This document shows positions 14,725 through 23,097 of a stretch of DNA of 26,236 bases, one piece after another. The notes beneath the pieces are model-generated. The model had not been told where the DNA came from. It did not search any database and saw only the letters and a program-made list of their open reading frames with translations. The stretch covers positions 1-26,236 of the forward strand of contig DATAFF010000060.1 of NCBI GenBank assembly GCA_036257595.1, in the 5' to 3' direction. The first letter of the stretch is position 1. The number at the start of each line of letters is the position of its first letter. This DNA comes from DATAFF01 sp036257595 (lineage in GTDB: Bacteria > Pseudomonadota > Alphaproteobacteria > Rhizobiales > Aestuariivirgaceae). The position numbers and the translations under genes are program-made.

Positions 14725-15771
14725 ATGGCACCATTCCGGGTCGCGCTCTCGGCAGATTTTCGCAAGAGCGATGGCGCGCCGCTCTTTCCCGACTTCGACC
14801 TCGAGCCGTTGATCGAGGCGCCCGATGTCGAGCTCCGCTATCTCGAGCCTGCCGACAGCCTGCGTGCCGACCAGCTCGCCGATGTCGATGCATTGATCCT
14901 GCTGACCCCGCGCTTCACCGCCGACAGCATCCATCCCAACGGTCGCCTCGCCGTCGTCGCCCGCTTCGGCGTCGGCTATGACAATGTCGCCGTCGATGCC
15001 TTGACCCGCGCCGCGATCCCGCTGGTGATCACCCCGGACGGGGTGCGCCGCCCGGTCGCCGTATCGATCATGGCGCTGATGCTGGCGCTGACCGGCAAGC
15101 TCACGATCAAGGACCGCCTCACCCGCGAGGGTCCGGACGGCTTCAACCGCCGCGCCCAGCATATGGGCTATGGCCTGGTCGGCCGCACCCTGGGCTCGCT
15201 CGGCATCGGCAATATCGGTGCCGAGCTGTTCCGGCTGGCCAAGCCTTTCGACATGAGTTTCATCGCCCATGACCCCTATGCCTCGCCGGCAACGGCGCGC
15301 GAATTGGCGATCGAGCTCGTCGATCTCGACGAGGTCTTCCGGCGCAGCGACGTGCTGACGGTCAATTGTCCGCTGACCGACGACACCCGCCATCTGGTGA
15401 ATGCCCGCCGGCTCGCGCTGATGAAGCCGACCGCTTTTCTCATCAACACGGCGCGCGGGCCGATCGTCGATCAGAAGGCGCTGACCACGGTGCTCGAGCA
15501 GCGCCGCATCGCCGGTGCCGGTCTCGACGTCTTCGAGGTCGAGCCGCCGCCGCTCGACGAGCCGCTGCTCAAGCTCGACAATGTCATCCTCACCCCGCAC
15601 GCTCTGTGCTGGACCGACCAGTGCTTTGCCGGCAATGGCGCTGCCGATATCCGCGCCGTGCTCGACATCCAGCATGGCCGGGTGCCGCGCGGCGTCGTCA
15701 ATCGCGACGTGCTGGAGGACAAGGTTTTCAAGGAGCGCCTTGAGCGGCTGCGCGCCGCTCATGGCGGATAG
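14725..15771 (+). CDS. D-isomer-specific 2-hydroxyacid dehydrogenase
   Basis: A 348-residue NAD(P)-dependent oxidoreductase interconverting a D-2-hydroxyacid and a 2-oxo acid. The Rossmann glycine motif is G160-I-G162-N-I-G165, and the catalytic triad is visible as R244 (NTARGPIVDQ), E273 (DVFEVEPPP) and H292 (LTPHALCW). The N-terminal catalytic half shows ARFGVGYDNVAVDAL. The length fits the phosphoglycerate/glyoxylate/hydroxypyruvate reductase branch. Context suggests it reduces or oxidises an intermediate such as hydroxypyruvate, glyoxylate or a sugar-derived 2-keto acid. The ABC importer genes start 49 bases downstream. The substrate cannot be set from the sequence. Confidence 0.93.
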   Translation: MAPFRVALSADFRKSDGAPLFPDFDLEPLIEAPDVELRYLEPADSLRADQLADVDALILLTPRFTADSIHPNGRLAVVARFGVGYDNVAVDALTRAAIPLVITPDGVRRPVAVSIMALMLALTGKLTIKDRLTREGPDGFNRRAQHMGYGLVGRTLGSLGIGNIGAELFRLAKPFDMSFIAHDPYASPATARELAIELVDLDEVFRRSDVLTVNCPLTDDTRHLVNARRLALMKPTAFLINTARGPIVDQKALTTVLEQRRIAGAGLDVFEVEPPPLDEPLLKLDNVILTPHALCWTDQCFAGNGAADIRAVLDIQHGRVPRGVVNRDVLEDKVFKERLERLRAAHGG

Positions 15772-15820
15772 ACCGGGGACGAAGCGGAGGAGACCGGGGG
15801 ACCAAAGGGAGGAGTTGCCG

Positions 15821-17263
15821 ATGGGCTTGCTTGCAAAATGGGCCTCGATGCTCGCCGTGACTGCCTTTGCCATGTCGGCCGCGACCGGCGCACATGCCGA
15901 AAGTGCGGCCGAGCGCGCCGTGAAGGAAGCACAGAAATACAAGGGCCAGACGATCACCATCGTCTGGGAGGCCGGCCTTCAGGCGCTCGATCCGCTGAAC
16001 TACTCCGGCCCCAAATGGGAGAAGCTCACCGGCATCAAGGTCAAGGTCATTGAGGTCGCGACCGCCGAGATGTTCACCAAGATCATGCAGGAGTACCGCG
16101 CCGGCACCGGCGCCTATGACGCGCTCAACGTCATTCCTTCCTGGATGCCCGACCTCGCCCAGGCGGGCGCGCTGGAGAACCTCGATCCCTATGTCGAGAA
16201 ATATGGCTTCAACGACGAGCTCCAGAAGATCGCGCCGACCTATCGCGACAACCAGATGAAGGTGAACGACAAGATCTACGGCTTCCCGGACGATGGCGAC
16301 GTCTTCGTCTTCTACTATCGCAAGGACATTTTCGAGGATCCCAAGACCAAGGAGGAATTCAAGGCCAAGTTCAACCGCGAGCTGGCGGTACCGAAGACCT
16401 GGGCCGAGTTCGACGAGATCGGCCAGTTCCTGACCGACAAATATCAGCCCAGCATGTATGGCGCGGCCTTCTTCCGCCAGGCACCCTATGCCCAGTTCAT
16501 GTTTCAGGAGCGCTTCCGCAACGAGGGTGGCAAGTTCTTCGATGCCGACACCATGAAGGCGACGATCAACAGCGATATCGGCGTCAAGGTGTTCACCGAC
16601 ATGCGCAACGAGAACAAATTCATGCCGCCGGGCGTCGAGCAATGGGGCTTCACCGAGAATCTCGCCGCCTTCCTGGCCGGCCAGACGGCGATGACCATCT
16701 CGTGGCCGCCTTACGGGCGCTGGGCCGCCGGCTATGGCAAGGACGAGGAGGCGCTCAACTGGGTGCCGAAATCGACGATCTCCGGCAAGGTCGGCTACGC
16801 CCTGCCGCCGGGCGGTCATCCCGAGCTTGCCGCCGGCTTCGCCCTGTCGGTCGCCTCGACCAGCAAGAACAAGGACGCCGCCTATCTGTTCATCCAATGG
16901 CTGAACAGCGAGGACACGAGCCTCGAGCGGGTGAAGCTGCCGACCGCGCTGCGCGACCCCTTCCGGGATTCGCATTTCACCGACCCCGGCTATCTCAAGC
17001 TGTGGCCGGAGGCCAAGGAATATCTCGCAGCGCTTGAGGAAGGCTCGAAGACCGGGCTTCTCGATCTCTCGCTGCTGCAGACCGACAAATATGAGGAGGT
17101 GCTGCGCCAGGCGATCAGCAAGCTGTGGGCCGGCGATGATCCCAAGGCCATCCTCGACGAGGCGGCAAGCCAGTGGGATGCCATCACCGAGAAGATCGGC
17201 GTCGACAAGCAGAAGGCCGTATACGCCAACTGGGCGATGAAGTCCGGCGCCTATCCGAAGTAA
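15821..17263 (+). CDS. Sugar-type ABC transporter periplasmic binding protein (family 1)
   Basis: A 480-residue periplasmic binding protein feeding the CUT1-type importer encoded next. The ATG at 15821 is chosen from the GGGAGGAG just upstream and the following signal peptide (KW then a hydrophobic core, cleavage likely after GAHA near residue 26); the open frame further upstream overlaps the dehydrogenase gene and is a shadow. The mature part has the family-1 layout: ITIVWEAGLQ, AEMFTKIMQEYRAGTGAYD, YGFPDDGDVFVFYYRKDIF, FLAGQTAMTISWPP. It is somewhat longer than the typical ~420 residues. The ligand is probably a sugar, sugar lactone or glycoside matching the downstream catabolic enzymes. 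Confidence 0.9.
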   Translation: MGLLAKWASMLAVTAFAMSAATGAHAESAAERAVKEAQKYKGQTITIVWEAGLQALDPLNYSGPKWEKLTGIKVKVIEVATAEMFTKIMQEYRAGTGAYDALNVIPSWMPDLAQAGALENLDPYVEKYGFNDELQKIAPTYRDNQMKVNDKIYGFPDDGDVFVFYYRKDIFEDPKTKEEFKAKFNRELAVPKTWAEFDEIGQFLTDKYQPSMYGAAFFRQAPYAQFMFQERFRNEGGKFFDADTMKATINSDIGVKVFTDMRNENKFMPPGVEQWGFTENLAAFLAGQTAMTISWPPYGRWAAGYGKDEEALNWVPKSTISGKVGYALPPGGHPELAAGFALSVASTSKNKDAAYLFIQWLNSEDTSLERVKLPTALRDPFRDSHFTDPGYLKLWPEAKEYLAALEEGSKTGLLDLSLLQTDKYEEVLRQAISKLWAGDDPKAILDEAASQWDAITEKIGVDKQKAVYANWAMKSGAYPK

Positions 17264-17277
17264 GGCGTTGATGGTTC

Positions 17278-18195
17278 ATGACGTCGGAGACGGTTGATCG
17301 CGTTCTCGACACGCCGGTCCACAGGCACCGGATGCCGGATCGCAACTTCCGTCTCTGGCTCGTCTTCCCGGCCGTTCTGCTGCTCTTGCTGATCGGCCTG
17401 TTCCCGCTGATCTACTCGCTGGTGATCAGCTTCCAGAACCTGACGATGCTCGATCAGGACACGTCCTTTCACGGGCTGATGAACTATGCCCAGCTGTTCC
17501 GCGATCGCCGTCTCTGGGAAGCCATTCTGCACACGCTGCTGATCACCGCCGTGGCGCTGCCGCTCGAGCTGGTGCTCGGCCTCGTCATGGCGCAGCTCTT
17601 TCTCGACCACATGCCGGGCCGGCAGCTCTTCATCGCCCTGATCGTGCTGCCGACCATCATCTCGCCGATCGTCGCCGGCGCCACCTGGCGGCTGATGTTC
17701 GACCAGCGCTACGGGCCGGTCAACCAGATCATCAGCTGGCTGACCGGGCAGCAGCAGGTACTGCTGTGGACGGTGAACCCCAAGCTCGTCTACCCGGCGA
17801 TCCTCATCTGCGAGATCTGGCAGTGGACGCCGTTCATGTTCCTGATCCTGCTTGCGGCGCTGTCGCATGTCGACCGCTCGCAGCTCGAGGCGGCCGAGCT
17901 CGACGGCGCCCGTTTCCCCCGCATCTTCTTCAAGATCGTGCTGCCGGCGATCTGGCCGGTCATGGCCATCGCCATCCTCATCCGCGGCGTCGATCTCGTC
18001 CGCATCTTCGACGTCATCTGGGCGCTGACTGGCGGCGGCCCGGGCACCATGACCGAGACCATCTCGATCTACACCTACATTCAGGGTTTCCAGCAATTCG
18101 AGTCGAGCTACACCGCGGCCATCGCCTTCCTCATCGTCGCGCTGATGTCGATCGTGGTCACCTGGGCGATCAGGCGCATGGGGCTTGCCAGATGA
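17278..18195 (+). CDS. Sugar ABC transporter permease, MalF/UgpA type
   Basis: A 305-residue inner-membrane permease with six helices, TM1 at about 23-47 (LWLVFPAVLLLLLIGLFPLI). The EAA loop reads LEAAELDGARFPRIFFKIVL, and GGGPGTMTETISIYTY is a typical MalF/UgpA segment. It begins 14 bases after the binding-protein gene and overlaps the second permease (ATGA). It forms the heterodimeric channel with the next gene product. Confidence 0.94.
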   Translation: MTSETVDRVLDTPVHRHRMPDRNFRLWLVFPAVLLLLLIGLFPLIYSLVISFQNLTMLDQDTSFHGLMNYAQLFRDRRLWEAILHTLLITAVALPLELVLGLVMAQLFLDHMPGRQLFIALIVLPTIISPIVAGATWRLMFDQRYGPVNQIISWLTGQQQVLLWTVNPKLVYPAILICEIWQWTPFMFLILLAALSHVDRSQLEAAELDGARFPRIFFKIVLPAIWPVMAIAILIRGVDLVRIFDVIWALTGGGPGTMTETISIYTYIQGFQQFESSYTAAIAFLIVALMSIVVTWAIRRMGLAR

Positions 18196-19016
18196 ACGCC
18201 CGCCGCCGCCTCGCCCTGCCGCTGCGCTACGCCGCCGCGATCGCCTTCACCCTGTTCTTCATCTTCCCGGTCTATTGGCTGTTCATCATCTCCTTCAAGA
18301 CGCCGGCCGAGATCTTCTCCTATCCGCCGGTCTGGTACCCGAAGAGCATCCAGTTCGCCAATTACTGGGTGCTGTTCAAGGACGGCGATGCCTTCACGGT
18401 CTGGAACAGCCTGGTGCTCGCCAGCATCAGCACCTTGATCGCCATGGTGCTCGGAACCATGTGCGCCTACAGCCTGGTCAGGTTCCGCACCGGCGGCGAG
18501 AACCTCGCGGTGTGGATCATCTCGCAGCGCCTGATGCCGCCGATCGCCATCATCTTCCCGATCTTCCTGCTCTATGTCTGGCTCGGCTGGGTCGACACCT
18601 ATCACGGCCTCATCATCCTCTACACCGCCTTCAGCCTGCCCTATGTCATCTGGATGATGCGCGGCTATATCGAGGAGGTGCCGATCGAGCTTGAGGAGAG
18701 CGCCCTGGTCGACGGCTGCACCCGCTGGGAGGTGCTGTGGAAGGTGGTGTTCCCGATGGTCCGCGCCGGCCTGTTCGCCACTGCCGTCTTCACCTTCGTC
18801 TTCGCCTGGAACGACTTCATCTTCGCGCTGGTGCTGACCCGGACCGAGGTCATCACCTACACGGTTCAGGTCACTCACTATTTTGGCGGCCAGTCCAATT
18901 TCTGGGCCAAGATCGCCGCCATGTCGGTGCTCGGCACCGTGCCGATCTTCCTCGCGGTGGCGACCATGCAGCGCTTCCTGGTGCGCGGCATCTCGATGGG
19001 CGCGGTCAAGGGGTGA
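18192..19016 (+). CDS. Sugar ABC transporter permease, MalG/UgpE type
   Basis: A 274-residue permease and the partner of the preceding one. The ATG at 18192 overlaps the upstream stop; a longer open frame beginning at 17766 is out-of-frame shadow of the first permease. TM1 is at about 12-32 and the EAA loop is ELEESALVDGCTRWEVLWKV, followed by AWNDFIFALVLT, a hallmark of MalG-type permeases. The ATPase gene begins 7 bases downstream. Confidence 0.94.
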   Translation: MNARRRLALPLRYAAAIAFTLFFIFPVYWLFIISFKTPAEIFSYPPVWYPKSIQFANYWVLFKDGDAFTVWNSLVLASISTLIAMVLGTMCAYSLVRFRTGGENLAVWIISQRLMPPIAIIFPIFLLYVWLGWVDTYHGLIILYTAFSLPYVIWMMRGYIEEVPIELEESALVDGCTRWEVLWKVVFPMVRAGLFATAVFTFVFAWNDFIFALVLTRTEVITYTVQVTHYFGGQSNFWAKIAAMSVLGTVPIFLAVATMQRFLVRGISMGAVKG

Positions 19017-19023
19017 GGAGATC

Positions 19024-20139
19024 ATGGCCGAGCTGACCATCCATGGACTGCACAAGCGCTTCGGCCCGGTCGAGGTGCTGCGCGGCATCGACCTCAAAGT
19101 GTCCTCCGGCGAGTTCGCCGTGTTGGTCGGCCCTTCGGGCTGCGGCAAGTCGACACTGCTCAGGACCATCGCCGGCCTCGAGGACATCGACAGGGGCACG
19201 ATCGAGATCGACGGCAGAGAGGTCAATGACGTCCGCCCGCGCGATCGCGACATCGCCATGGTGTTCCAGAACTACGCCCTTTATCCCTATATGAATGTCA
19301 GCGACAACATCGCGTTCGGCCTGCGCGCCCGCCGCACCCCCGAGGCCGAGACCCAGCGCCGGGTCAGGAGCGCCGCCGAGCTCCTCGGCATTGGCGGCCT
19401 GCTCGAGCGCTATCCCCGCCACCTCTCCGGCGGCCAGCGCCAGCGCGTCGCCATCGGCCGCGCAATCGTGCGCAATCCCAAGCTCTTCCTCTTCGACGAG
19501 CCCTTGAGCAATCTCGATGCCCAGCTGCGCGACGAGATGCGGAGCGAGATCAAGCGGCTCCACCAGGATCTCGCCGCCACCATGATCTATGTCACCCACG
19601 ATCAGATCGAGGCGATGACGCTCGCCGATCGCATCGTGCTGATGAACAGCGGCCAGATCGAGCAGGTCGGCGCGCCGCTCGACCTCTATGACCGCCCCGC
19701 CACCCGCTTCGTCGCCGGCTTCCTCGGCTCGCCCAAGATCAATCTGCTGCAAGGGCGGCTCGTCGCCAATGGTCGCAGCCTCGCCTTCGAGGCGAGCGAC
19801 GGCACCAGCCTGGCGCTTCCCGCGGCCCTCGCGGCGGCGGCCCATGCCCATGTCGACCGGTCGGTGACCCTGGGTGTCAGGCCGCAGCATATCGGCGAGG
19901 CGAGCGGCATCGCCGGTCGGAACGAGGTCACGCTCAGGACCGCGATCGAGCTCGTCCAGCCGACCGGCTCGCGCACCTATGTCACCGCACGGCTCGCCGA
20001 TGCCGCGGTCGTCGCCGAGACCGATGCCCATGCCGCGCTCAAGCCCGGCGCCACCATCGATCTTGCCTTCGACATGGGCCATGCCATTCTGATCGATCCC
20101 GAAAGCGGCAAGGTGTTCGCCCACGGCCTCGCCGAGTGA
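19024..20139 (+). CDS. Sugar ABC transporter ATP-binding protein, UgpC/MalK type
   Basis: A 371-residue ATPase of the CUT1 importer. GAGGAG lies 3 bases before the ATG. Motifs in order: Walker A GPSGCGKST (36-44), Q-loop Q82 (VFQNYALYPYMNV), signature LSGGQ (134-138), Walker B LFLFDEP with D158/E159, and switch H192 (THDQIEAMTLADRI). The C-terminal part from about residue 235 is the MalK/UgpC-type OB/TOBE regulatory domain (LGSPKINLLQG, LGVRPQHIG). It is the last of four contiguous importer genes, and the lactonase-like gene starts 16 bases later. One such ATPase can serve several importers, but here the set is complete. Confidence 0.95.
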   Translation: MAELTIHGLHKRFGPVEVLRGIDLKVSSGEFAVLVGPSGCGKSTLLRTIAGLEDIDRGTIEIDGREVNDVRPRDRDIAMVFQNYALYPYMNVSDNIAFGLRARRTPEAETQRRVRSAAELLGIGGLLERYPRHLSGGQRQRVAIGRAIVRNPKLFLFDEPLSNLDAQLRDEMRSEIKRLHQDLAATMIYVTHDQIEAMTLADRIVLMNSGQIEQVGAPLDLYDRPATRFVAGFLGSPKINLLQGRLVANGRSLAFEASDGTSLALPAALAAAAHAHVDRSVTLGVRPQHIGEASGIAGRNEVTLRTAIELVQPTGSRTYVTARLADAAVVAETDAHAALKPGATIDLAFDMGHAILIDPESGKVFAHGLAE

Positions 20140-20155
20140 CATAAGGAGAAGGGAC

Positions 20156-22099
20156 ATGCGCCAACCACCGTCGCATGCGGTCATGCTCGCCGGCACCGAC
20201 CAGGAGGTCGAGCCCCCGCGTCTCCTGACCGCCGGCAAGCTTACCGCCGAGCTCGAGGCCGGCAATCTCCGCTACATCCGCTATGACGGCATCGAGATGA
20301 TCCGTGCCGTGTCCTTCATCGTTCGCGACAAGAACTGGGGCACCTACAATCCCGAGATCTCGAGCCTCGAAGTCGCCGAGGACGGCGAGCGCTTCACGGT
20401 CACCTATGACGCGGTGACCCGCGACGCCAAGCAGCAGTTCCGCTACTCCGCAGTGATCACCGGCTCGAGCGCGGGCAAGCTCGACTTCACCGCCAAGGGC
20501 GAGGCGGTGACCGACTTCCTCACCGCCCGCACCGGCTTCGTGGTGCTCCATCCGATCGACGGCGTTGCCGGCGCCCCGGCCAGGATCGCGACGGTCGACG
20601 GCGAGGTCTCGGACACCCGCTTCCCCGAGCTGATCGATCCGGTTCAGCCGATGATGAACCTGCGCGCCATCACCCACTCCTTTGCGCCCGGCGCCACTGT
20701 CGAGTGCCGCATGGAAGGCGACACTTTCGAGATGGAGGACCAGCGCAATTGGACCGATGCCTCCTACAAGACCTATGTGCGGCCGCTCGCTCTGCCCTGG
20801 CCCTATACGCTCGCCAAGGGCACCACCGTCGAGCAGGCGGTGCGCCTCAAGATCGAAGGCAGGCCTGCCGCAAAGACGGGCGCCCGCTCATCGGTGAGTG
20901 TGCGCATCGGCGAGGAGGTCGGCCCCGTGCCGGCGCTCGGTGCCGGTCTCGCGCCCGAGGACATCACCGGCGTCAAGGACAATCGCGCCGTCCTCGCGAA
21001 GCTCGGCCTGTCCTATCTCGTCTGCCATCACGACGCCCGCAAGGGCCATGACGCGGCAAGCCTCGCCGACGCCGCCGCGACCGCCAATGAGCTGGGCTCA
21101 ACGCCCTGGCTCGAAGCGGTGATCGGCAGCGTCGAGAATTATGAGGAGGAGATCGCGCGCCTCGCGGCGGCGGCGTCCAAGCTCGGCAACCCCTTCCCGG
21201 TGGTGCTGCTGTCGCCGGCCCCCGATCTCAAATGCGTGCTTCCCGGCTCGCCCTGGCCGCCATGCCCGCCGGCGCGCGAATTCTTCGAGACCGCCCGCCG
21301 CCATTTCCCGAAGGCCCGCATCGGCGGCGGCATGTTCAGCTTCTTCACCGAGCTCAACCGCAAGCGGCCGCCGCTCGACCGATTGGACTTCGTCAGCTTC
21401 ACCACCTCGGCGCTCGTCCATGCCGGCGACGACCGCTCGGTCACCGAGGGGCTGGAGGCGCTGCCCCATATCGCCCGAAGCGTCAGGAGCTTCATCGCCG
21501 GCAAGCCCTATGCGGTCGGGCCGAGCGCCATCGCCATGCGCGACAATCCCTATGGTGCGGCGGTCGCCGACAACCCTGAGGACATCCGCCAGGCGATGAA
21601 CCGCAACGACCCGCGCCAGCGCAGCCTTCTCGGTGCTGCCTGGAACCTCGCCTATTTCGCGCATTTCGCCTATGGCGGCGCCGCGGCGATCGCCCTTGGC
21701 GGCCTCGCCGGTCCCTTCGGCGTGGTCCATTCGCGGGCCGACTGGCCGCAGGCCTGGTATGACGAGGGTGGCGGCCTCTATCCCGCCTATCACATCCTGC
21801 GCGGGCTTGGCGCCCTCGGGCGTGCCACCCTGCGCCAGACCGAGATCACGGCCCCGCGCCATGTCCAGGCGCTGGCCGCCCGCAATGGCGATGCGACGAC
21901 GCTGTGGCTTGCCAATCTCACCGCCGAGCCGCAGCGTGTGGCGCTCGAGGGCATCGCAGGCGGCCGCATCGCCCGGCTTGGCAGCCAGAGCTTCATGAAG
22001 GCGGCCGACGATCCCGATGCGCTGACGAAGCCGAGCGACAGGCGCGACTCCGGCGCGATCGAGCTTGGCCCTTATGAAGTGGTGCACATCGTCGCATGA
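20156..22099 (+). CDS. apnL: D-apionate lactonase-like protein (ApnL family)
   Basis: A 647-residue protein resembling ApnL, the lactonase that opens D-apionolactone to D-apionate in D-apiose catabolism. The match rests on recalled family features: an N-terminal beta-rich part with LRYIRYDGIEMIRAVSFIVR and WGTYNPEISSLEV, a central part from about residue 240 with (alpha/beta)-barrel character, and a beta-type C-terminus ending GPYEVVHIVA. The length is right for the family and no signal peptide is seen, so it should act in the cytoplasm. AAGGAG sits 7 bases before the ATG. It overlaps denD by 4 bases, tying it to tetronate catabolism. The window has no apiose dehydrogenase or apionate oxidoisomerase, so its lactone may be another one, for example an erythrono- or threonolactone. 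The symbol reflects homology only. Confidence 0.7.
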   Translation: MRQPPSHAVMLAGTDQEVEPPRLLTAGKLTAELEAGNLRYIRYDGIEMIRAVSFIVRDKNWGTYNPEISSLEVAEDGERFTVTYDAVTRDAKQQFRYSAVITGSSAGKLDFTAKGEAVTDFLTARTGFVVLHPIDGVAGAPARIATVDGEVSDTRFPELIDPVQPMMNLRAITHSFAPGATVECRMEGDTFEMEDQRNWTDASYKTYVRPLALPWPYTLAKGTTVEQAVRLKIEGRPAAKTGARSSVSVRIGEEVGPVPALGAGLAPEDITGVKDNRAVLAKLGLSYLVCHHDARKGHDAASLADAAATANELGSTPWLEAVIGSVENYEEEIARLAAAASKLGNPFPVVLLSPAPDLKCVLPGSPWPPCPPAREFFETARRHFPKARIGGGMFSFFTELNRKRPPLDRLDFVSFTTSALVHAGDDRSVTEGLEALPHIARSVRSFIAGKPYAVGPSAIAMRDNPYGAAVADNPEDIRQAMNRNDPRQRSLLGAAWNLAYFAHFAYGGAAAIALGGLAGPFGVVHSRADWPQAWYDEGGGLYPAYHILRGLGALGRATLRQTEITAPRHVQALAARNGDATTLWLANLTAEPQRVALEGIAGGRIARLGSQSFMKAADDPDALTKPSDRRDSGAIELGPYEVVHIVA

Positions 22100-23097
22100 C
22101 CGCGCAAGACCAAGGCATCAAGGTCCTGATCATCGGCGCCGCCGGCATGATCGGCCGCAAGCTGACGGCCCGGCTTCTCTCCGACGGCCGCATCGGCAAT
22201 GAGAGTCTGGCGAGCCTGATCCTCGCCGATATCGTCATGCCCGAGCAGCCGCGCTCAGGCCTCGCGATCGACACCATCGCCACCGATCTCGCCGCACCAG
22301 GCGCCGCCGCCGCGCTGGTGGCCCACCGCCCCGATCTCATTTTTCATCTCGCGGCGATCGTCTCCGGCGAGGCCGAGGCCGATTTCGACAAGGGCTACCG
22401 CATCAACCTCGATGGCACCCGGCTGCTGTTCGAGGCGATCCGCAACGCCGGAGAGCCTTACCGGCCGCGCCTCGTCTTCACCTCCTCCATCGCGGTGTTT
22501 GGCGCGCCGTTTCCCGAGGCGATCGGCGATGACTTCATCCCGGCGCCGCTGACCAGCTACGGCACCCAGAAGGCGATCGGCGAGCTCTTGCTGTCGGACT
22601 ACTCGCGCCGCGGCATCTTCGATGGGATCGGCATTCGCCTGCCGACCATCTGCGTCCGTCCGGGGGCGCCCAACAAGGCGGCCTCCGGCTTCTTCTCCAG
22701 CATCATCCGCGAGCCGCTGGTCGGCAAGGAGGCGGTGCTGCCGGTCGGCGAGGACGTCCGTCACAGCCATGCGAGCCCCCGCGCCGCGGTCGCCTTCCTG
22801 ATCCATGCCGCGACCATCGACCTCGCCCGGTTGGGCACCCGGCGCAACCTCTCAATGCCCGGCCTCTCGGTCACCGTGGCTGAGGAGATCGAGGCGCTGC
22901 GGCGGGCGGCCGGGGAGGGGGCGGTTCGGTTGATCCGGCGCGAGCCCGATCCGGTGATCGCCCGCATCGTCGAGGGCTGGCCGCGCGCCTTCACGGCCGA
23001 GCGTGCCGCGGCGCTGGGCTTTACCGCCGAGAATAGCTTCGACGAGATCGTCCGCATCCATATCGAGGACGAGCTCGGCGGCAGGGTCGGAGCATGA
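22096..23097 (+). CDS. denD: D-erythronate dehydrogenase (NAD-dependent epimerase/SDR family)
   Basis: A 333-residue extended short-chain dehydrogenase. In the characterised pathway DenD oxidises D-erythronate at C2 to 2-oxo-tetronate with NAD. The nucleotide-binding motif is G14-A-A-G17-M-I-G20 (LIIGAAGMIGRKL), followed by FHLAAIVSGEAEADFDKGYRIN, FTSSIAVFG with the active-site serine region, and Y155-x3-K159 (SYGTQKAIGE). The segment LPTICVRPGAPNKAASGFFS is typical of DenD rather than of sugar epimerases. It is coupled at both ends (ATGA overlaps with the lactonase-like gene and with otnK). The substrate call leans on the neighbouring otnK, otnC and otnI. Confidence 0.87.
   Translation: MTAQDQGIKVLIIGAAGMIGRKLTARLLSDGRIGNESLASLILADIVMPEQPRSGLAIDTIATDLAAPGAAAALVAHRPDLIFHLAAIVSGEAEADFDKGYRINLDGTRLLFEAIRNAGEPYRPRLVFTSSIAVFGAPFPEAIGDDFIPAPLTSYGTQKAIGELLLSDYSRRGIFDGIGIRLPTICVRPGAPNKAASGFFSSIIREPLVGKEAVLPVGEDVRHSHASPRAAVAFLIHAATIDLARLGTRRNLSMPGLSVTVAEEIEALRRAAGEGAVRLIRREPDPVIARIVEGWPRAFTAERAAALGFTAENSFDEIVRIHIEDELGGRVGA

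Noticed and set aside
13879..15960. Long minus-strand open frame (693 codons) opposite the aldolase and dehydrogenase genes
   Set aside because: Both + strand genes have complete active sites. The antisense translation shows no recognisable motif or ribosome-binding site.
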